The notes under the pieces were generated by a model. The model had not been told where the DNA came from. It was given only the letters and a program-made list of their open reading frames with translations, and made no database searches. Below are positions 51,901-57,900 of a stretch of DNA of 64,000 nt, piece by piece. A program made the translations under genes and the position numbers. Within the stretch, counting starts at the first letter, position 1. Every line of letters begins with the position of its first letter. Source of the DNA: Lutraria lutraria. Taxonomy: Eukaryota; Mollusca; Bivalvia; Venerida; Mactridae. The stretch lies in assembly GCA_964023205.1 (NCBI GenBank), contig OZ026850.1:7203770-7267769 (forward strand). The letters run 5' to 3'.

Positions 51901-54900
51901 TCATATATATTCACTGAATAAATCACAGTTAAGAAGAATGGATGGTAAATTTCTGAGTTTGCTCCTGAATTAAAGGTTTATTTATCGCAGCCATTTGTTC
52001 CTCTAAAATTTTCTGGTTTGCCAACATTCTTTTTGTTCAGGTGATACAAACAATCTCACTTTTAGAACAATACATCACACAGCGGTCGCTTAGCAACTAC
52101 AATATAGACAGAAAGTAAAGGTCGGGTCGTTAACCGCATTTGACAGGTGGTCGCATAACTAAGTTGAAGTAATGTTTAAAAACTCCCGGGAGGAATTGAG
52201 AGCAGTTGCATAAGACAGGAGGTCGCTTGTAAAAGGTGGTCGGAAGGACAAGTTTTACTGTACTCCTATAGTAAGAGCATGTTGTGTTGTGTAAGTTGTA
52301 ATTGGTATTTCAAGTAACAAACAACATGGTTTTATGGACCTACTCTGGTCCATGTGGACTTACTGGTTAATTTCATCAGGTACATGTAATTCATATCCAC
52401 CTTCTACATCTTCATCTTCACAATCACATTCCTCTTCTTCAATAGTATCTGCTACTTGTCTGTTAGAATCATATACATTGGCTGAGAAAAAATTATCAAA
52501 CTGCTGCTCATCGTCAGAATCATTGTTGTCCAGGAATTTGTTCATATATTTCTTCTGTTTTTTCATATTTTTTCTTATCTTCTGGAAAATCGAAGTGAGG
52601 AAATATAAATGATCTTTTTCTATCCAGCAATGTAAGCTTAGTTGGTTTAGAAGCAAATCCTCAAATAAAATTATTATACGTTTGTTTTATCAATTTAGTT
52701 AAACATTCAGAAAGTTTTGGGTTGGTGCGATTTTTATTGTTTTATCGGATTTAAGGCCCCTTTTCAACAGTCAGAGTCATATGAGGATTACAGTTCACCT
52801 AACCATCATTCCTGGAGAGAACCAGTACAAGGCTCCCATCCCCCATAAACAACAGCCTACTTCCTCACATAAAGAGACATGGTCAGTAGTTGGGCTTGAA
52901 GCCATGATCCTCTATCATTGAGAAGTTACAGTGATTTGAAGTCAGCGACTTTACCTACTAGACCAAAGTCGTGGGTAGATTGGTAAGAAGAATCAGGTTG
53001 GTTATTTTCAGACCAGAGGTGTGATTATAAACAGCTTCAGTTAGACACTAGTCCAAATGTCACAAAACTATGTCAGACAAATAAACACCTACCTTTAGAT
53101 TTTTCAACCTTTTCTTTGTTTCTTCAATCATTTCATCAAGTTGTAGTTTATGACTGAGCCATTTTTCTGGATCTTTTGTCAAATCTTTATCACAAGCAAA
53201 TGTGTCATTTGGATAAAACCTACATCTTTGCTTATTAATTTCAAGTTGTTGGGCTGTGGATATAAGAAAAAGGAGTTAATATTTTGACACTATTTTTTAA
53301 TAAAATTTAATTTTTTGAGCAATTTTGAGTGGAGATATTCACCAATTAAATGAGCAATTTACCTATTGAATGAACCTTATTTATCTATCCCATTGCATGC
53401 ATACCATTTGAAAGAGCACATTTTGCATATTTTAAAGGCATATTCATCTATCAAATGAACATAATTGCCACCTGAATGCATACCTATTGTATAAGCATAA
53501 TCACCTGAATGAGTATATATTACCTATTGAATGAGCATATTTAAGTATTGAATAATGAGACATTTACCTATTAAATGAGTATATATATCTATTGAATGAG
53601 TATATATACCTATTAAATGCATATTCACTGAAATTCACCTATTAAATGACCCTCTGAATGAGCATATTCAACTACTGAATGAGCATATTTCAGTATTGAA
53701 TAAACATATTTATCTACTGAATGAGCATATTTGAGTATTGAATGAGCATATTTATCTACTGAATGAGCATATTTACCTATTGAATGAGCATATTTAAATA
53801 TTGAATGAGCATATTTAAATATTGAATGAGCATATTTATCTACTGAATGAGCATATTTAAATATTGAATGAGCATATTTAAATATTGAATGAGCATATTT
53901 ATCTACTGAATGAGCATATTTAAATATTGAATGAACATATTTAAATATTGAATGAGCATATTTAAATATTGAATGAGCATATTTAAATATTGAATGAGCA
54001 TATTTACCTATTGAATGAGCATATTTAAATACTGAATGAGCATATTTAAATATTGAATGAGCATATTTACCTATTGAATGAGCATATTTACCTATTGAAT
54101 GAGCATATTTAAATATTGAATGAGCATATTTAAATATTGAATGAGCATATTTAAATATTGAATGAGCATATTTATCTACTGAATGAGCATATTTAAATAT
54201 TGAATGAGCATATTTAAATATTGAATGAGCATATTTAAATATTGAATGAGCATATTTATCTACTGAATGAGCATATTTATCTACTGAATGAGCATATTTA
54301 TCTACTGAATGAGCATATTTATCTACTGAATGAGCATATTTACCTATTGAATGAGCATATTTAAATATTGAATGAGCATATTTATCTACTGAATGAGCAT
54401 ATTTAAATATTGAATGAGCATATTTATCTACTGAATGAGCATATTTAAATATTGAATGAGCATATTTACCTATTGAATGAGCATATTTAAATATTGAATG
54501 AGCATATTTATCTACTGAATGAGCATATTTAAATATTGAATGAGCATATTTAAATATTGAATGAGCATATTTATCTACTGAATGAGCATATTTACCTATT
54601 GAATGAGCATATTTACCTATTGAATGAGCATATTTAAATATTGAATGAGCATATTTAAATATTGAATGAGCATATTTAAATATTGAATGAGCATATTTAC
54701 CTATTGAATGAGCATATTTATCTACTGAATGAGCATATTTAAATATTGAATGAGCATATTTAAATATTGAATGAGCATATTTATCTACTGAATGAGCATA
54801 TTTAAATATTGAATGAGCATATTTATCTACTGAATGAGCATATTTATCTACTGAATGAGCATATTTACCTATTGAATGAGCATATTTAAATATTGAATGA

Positions 54901-57900
54901 GCATATTTAAATATTGAATGAGCATATTTAAATACTGAATGAGCATATTTAAATATTGAATGAGCATATTTACCTATTGAATGAGCATATTTAAATATTG
55001 AATGAGCATATTTAAATATTGAATGAGCATATTTAAATATTGAATGAGCATATTTATCTACTGAATGAGCATATTTAAATATTGAATGAGCATATTTATC
55101 TACTGAATGAGCATATTTAAATATTGAATGAGCATATTTACCTATTGAATGAGCATATTTAAATATTGAATGAGCATATTTATCTACTGAATGAGCATAT
55201 TTAAATATTGAATGAGCATATTTACCTATTGAATGAGCATATTTAAATATTAAATGAGCATATTTATCTACTGAATGAGCATATTTAAATATTGAATGAG
55301 CATATTTATCTACTAATTGAGCATATTTATCTACTGAATGAGCATATTTAAATATTGAATGAGCATATTTAAATATTGAATGAGCATATTTATCTACTGA
55401 ATGAGCATATTTAAATATTGAATGAGCATATTTATCTACTGAATGAGCATATTTATCTACTGAATGAGCATATTTACCTATTGAATGAGCATATTTAAAT
55501 ATTGAATGAGCATATTTAAATATTGAATGAGCATATTTAAATACTGAATGAGCATATTTAAATATTGAATGAGCATATTTACCTATTGAATGAGCATATT
55601 TAAATATTGAATGAGCATATTTAAATATTGAATGAGCATATTTAAATATTGAATGAGCATATTTATCTACTGAATGAGCATATTTAAATATTGAATGAGC
55701 ATATTTATCTACTGAATGAGCATATTTAAATATTGAATGAGCATATTTACCTATTGAATGAGCATATTTAAATATTGAATGAGCATATTTAAATATTGAA
55801 TGAGCATATTTATCTACTGAATGAGCATATTTAACTATTGAATGAGCATATTTACCTATTGAATGAGCATATTTACCTATTGAATGAGCATATTTAAATA
55901 TTGAATGAGCATATTTAAATATTGAATGAGCATATTTAAATATTGAATGAGCATATTTAAATATTGAATGAGCATATTTACCTATTGAATGAGCATATTT
56001 AAATATTGAATGAGCATATTTAAATATTGAATGAGCATATTTAAATATTGAATGAGCATATTTATCTACTGAATGAGCATATTTAAATATTGAATGAGCA
56101 TATTTAAATATTGAATGAGCATATTTATCTACTGAATGAGCATATTTAAATATTGAATGAGCATATTTATCTACTGAATGAGCATATTTATCTACTGAAT
56201 GAGCATATTTACCTATTGAATGAGCATATTTAAATATTGAATGAGCATATTTAAATATTGAATGAGCATATTTACCTATTGAATGAGCATATTTAAATAT
56301 TGAATGAGCATATTTACCTATTGAATGAGCATATTTAAATATTGAATGAGCATATTTAAATATTGAATGAACATATTTATCTATTGAATGAGCATATTTA
56401 AATATTGAATGAGCATATTTATCTACTGAATGAGCATATTTACCTATTGAATGAGCATATTTAAATATTGAATGAGCATATTTAAATATTGAATGAGCAT
56501 ATTTAAATATTGAATGAGCATATTTATCTACTGAATGAGCATATTTACCTATTGAATGAGCATATTTAAATATTGAATGAGCATATTTAAATATTGAATG
56601 AGCATATTTAAATATTGAATGAGCATATTTAAATATTGAATGAGCATATTTAAATATTGAATGAGCATATTTAAATATTGAATGAGCATATTTAAATACT
56701 GAATGAGCATTTTTAAATATTGAATGAGCATATTTACCTATTGAATGAGCATATTTAAATATTGAATGAGCATATTTAAATATTGAATGAGCATATTTAA
56801 ATATTGAATGAGCATATTTAAATATTGAATGAGCATATTTACCTATTGAATGAGCATATTTAAATATTGAATGAGCATATTTAAATATTGAATGAGCATA
56901 ATGTAAGTATTGAATAAACATATTTATCTACTAAATGAACATATTTATCTACTAAATGAGCATATTTACCTATTGAATGAGCATATTTACCTATTGAATG
57001 AGCATATTTACCTATTGAATGAGCATATGTAAGTATTGAATGTGTATATTTACCGATTAGTTTTCTTCTAAGCTCCATTTCTTCATTATCAATTGATCTT
57101 CTACTTCTATGTATTTTCATGTCATATCCTGCATTATATAAGTACATATCTACATGATAAGAATTTGGTAACATTCAGAAACTCAATAAGTTTACCAAAT
57201 CTAAATGTTGTTCATCATACTGAAAACACTAATACTGACAAACTTCGCTAAATGTGACTAATTCAATGTTCAACCTTGGACTGTGGATCTAAACTAACTG
57301 ATTAAACTTGTTTAAGGTCAGATAATTTCATATATTTCAAAGCATTTTGAACAGTTATACAGATGTGCAAGTTGTCTAAAAATGCTCAATGTGAACTTCA
57401 TGCACATAAATATAATAAACCTTTTTCATTTGTGTTATGTCTAAAATATTGCCCATTGTACTCTCTGCTTGATGTATTTCGTCTGTCAGATCTTGCCTCC
57501 TCATTGCACACACATTTTCTTGTAGTTGACATCACTGATGACACTTGCTGATGATGAGATTTGATGGGTACACTGAATGGTGAATCTTTTTGAACAGACT
57601 CAAATGTCTGCGTTTCAATGGTTTTATTGTAATTTCGACATTTCTTGATCCTCTTACGATCACGGTGATCCCTAAAACATACCCATTTCTACAAGGAAAA
57701 AATGTATGCTTTATAATCACTGGATTTATCATACTAGTCTTAATAACTTCAGTGATACACAAACTGTAGACCCCCCCCCTAACAGACACCTCACAGCCCC
57801 CCCCCCTAACAGACACCTCACAGCCACCCCCCCCTACAGACACCTCACAGCCCCTGCCCCCCTAACAGACACCTCACAGCCACCCCCCACCTAACAGACA

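Noticed and set aside
52334..52612. 92-codon Ser-rich ORF on the plus strand
   Set aside because: Antisense shadow of Sulf exon e (acidic codons read as Ser).
53625..56921. 1098-codon ORF of AHSxxKY heptads on the minus strand
   Set aside because: It is the 21-bp minisatellite read in one frame; it lies in a Sulf intron and is out of frame with the neighbouring exon.
57128..57149. Alternative acceptor for Sulf exon c at 57128 (TATATAATGCAG)
   Set aside because: Same phase and plausible, but the 57149 site was preferred because it is the first usable AG after the upstream intron tract; the choice changes only 7 residues.
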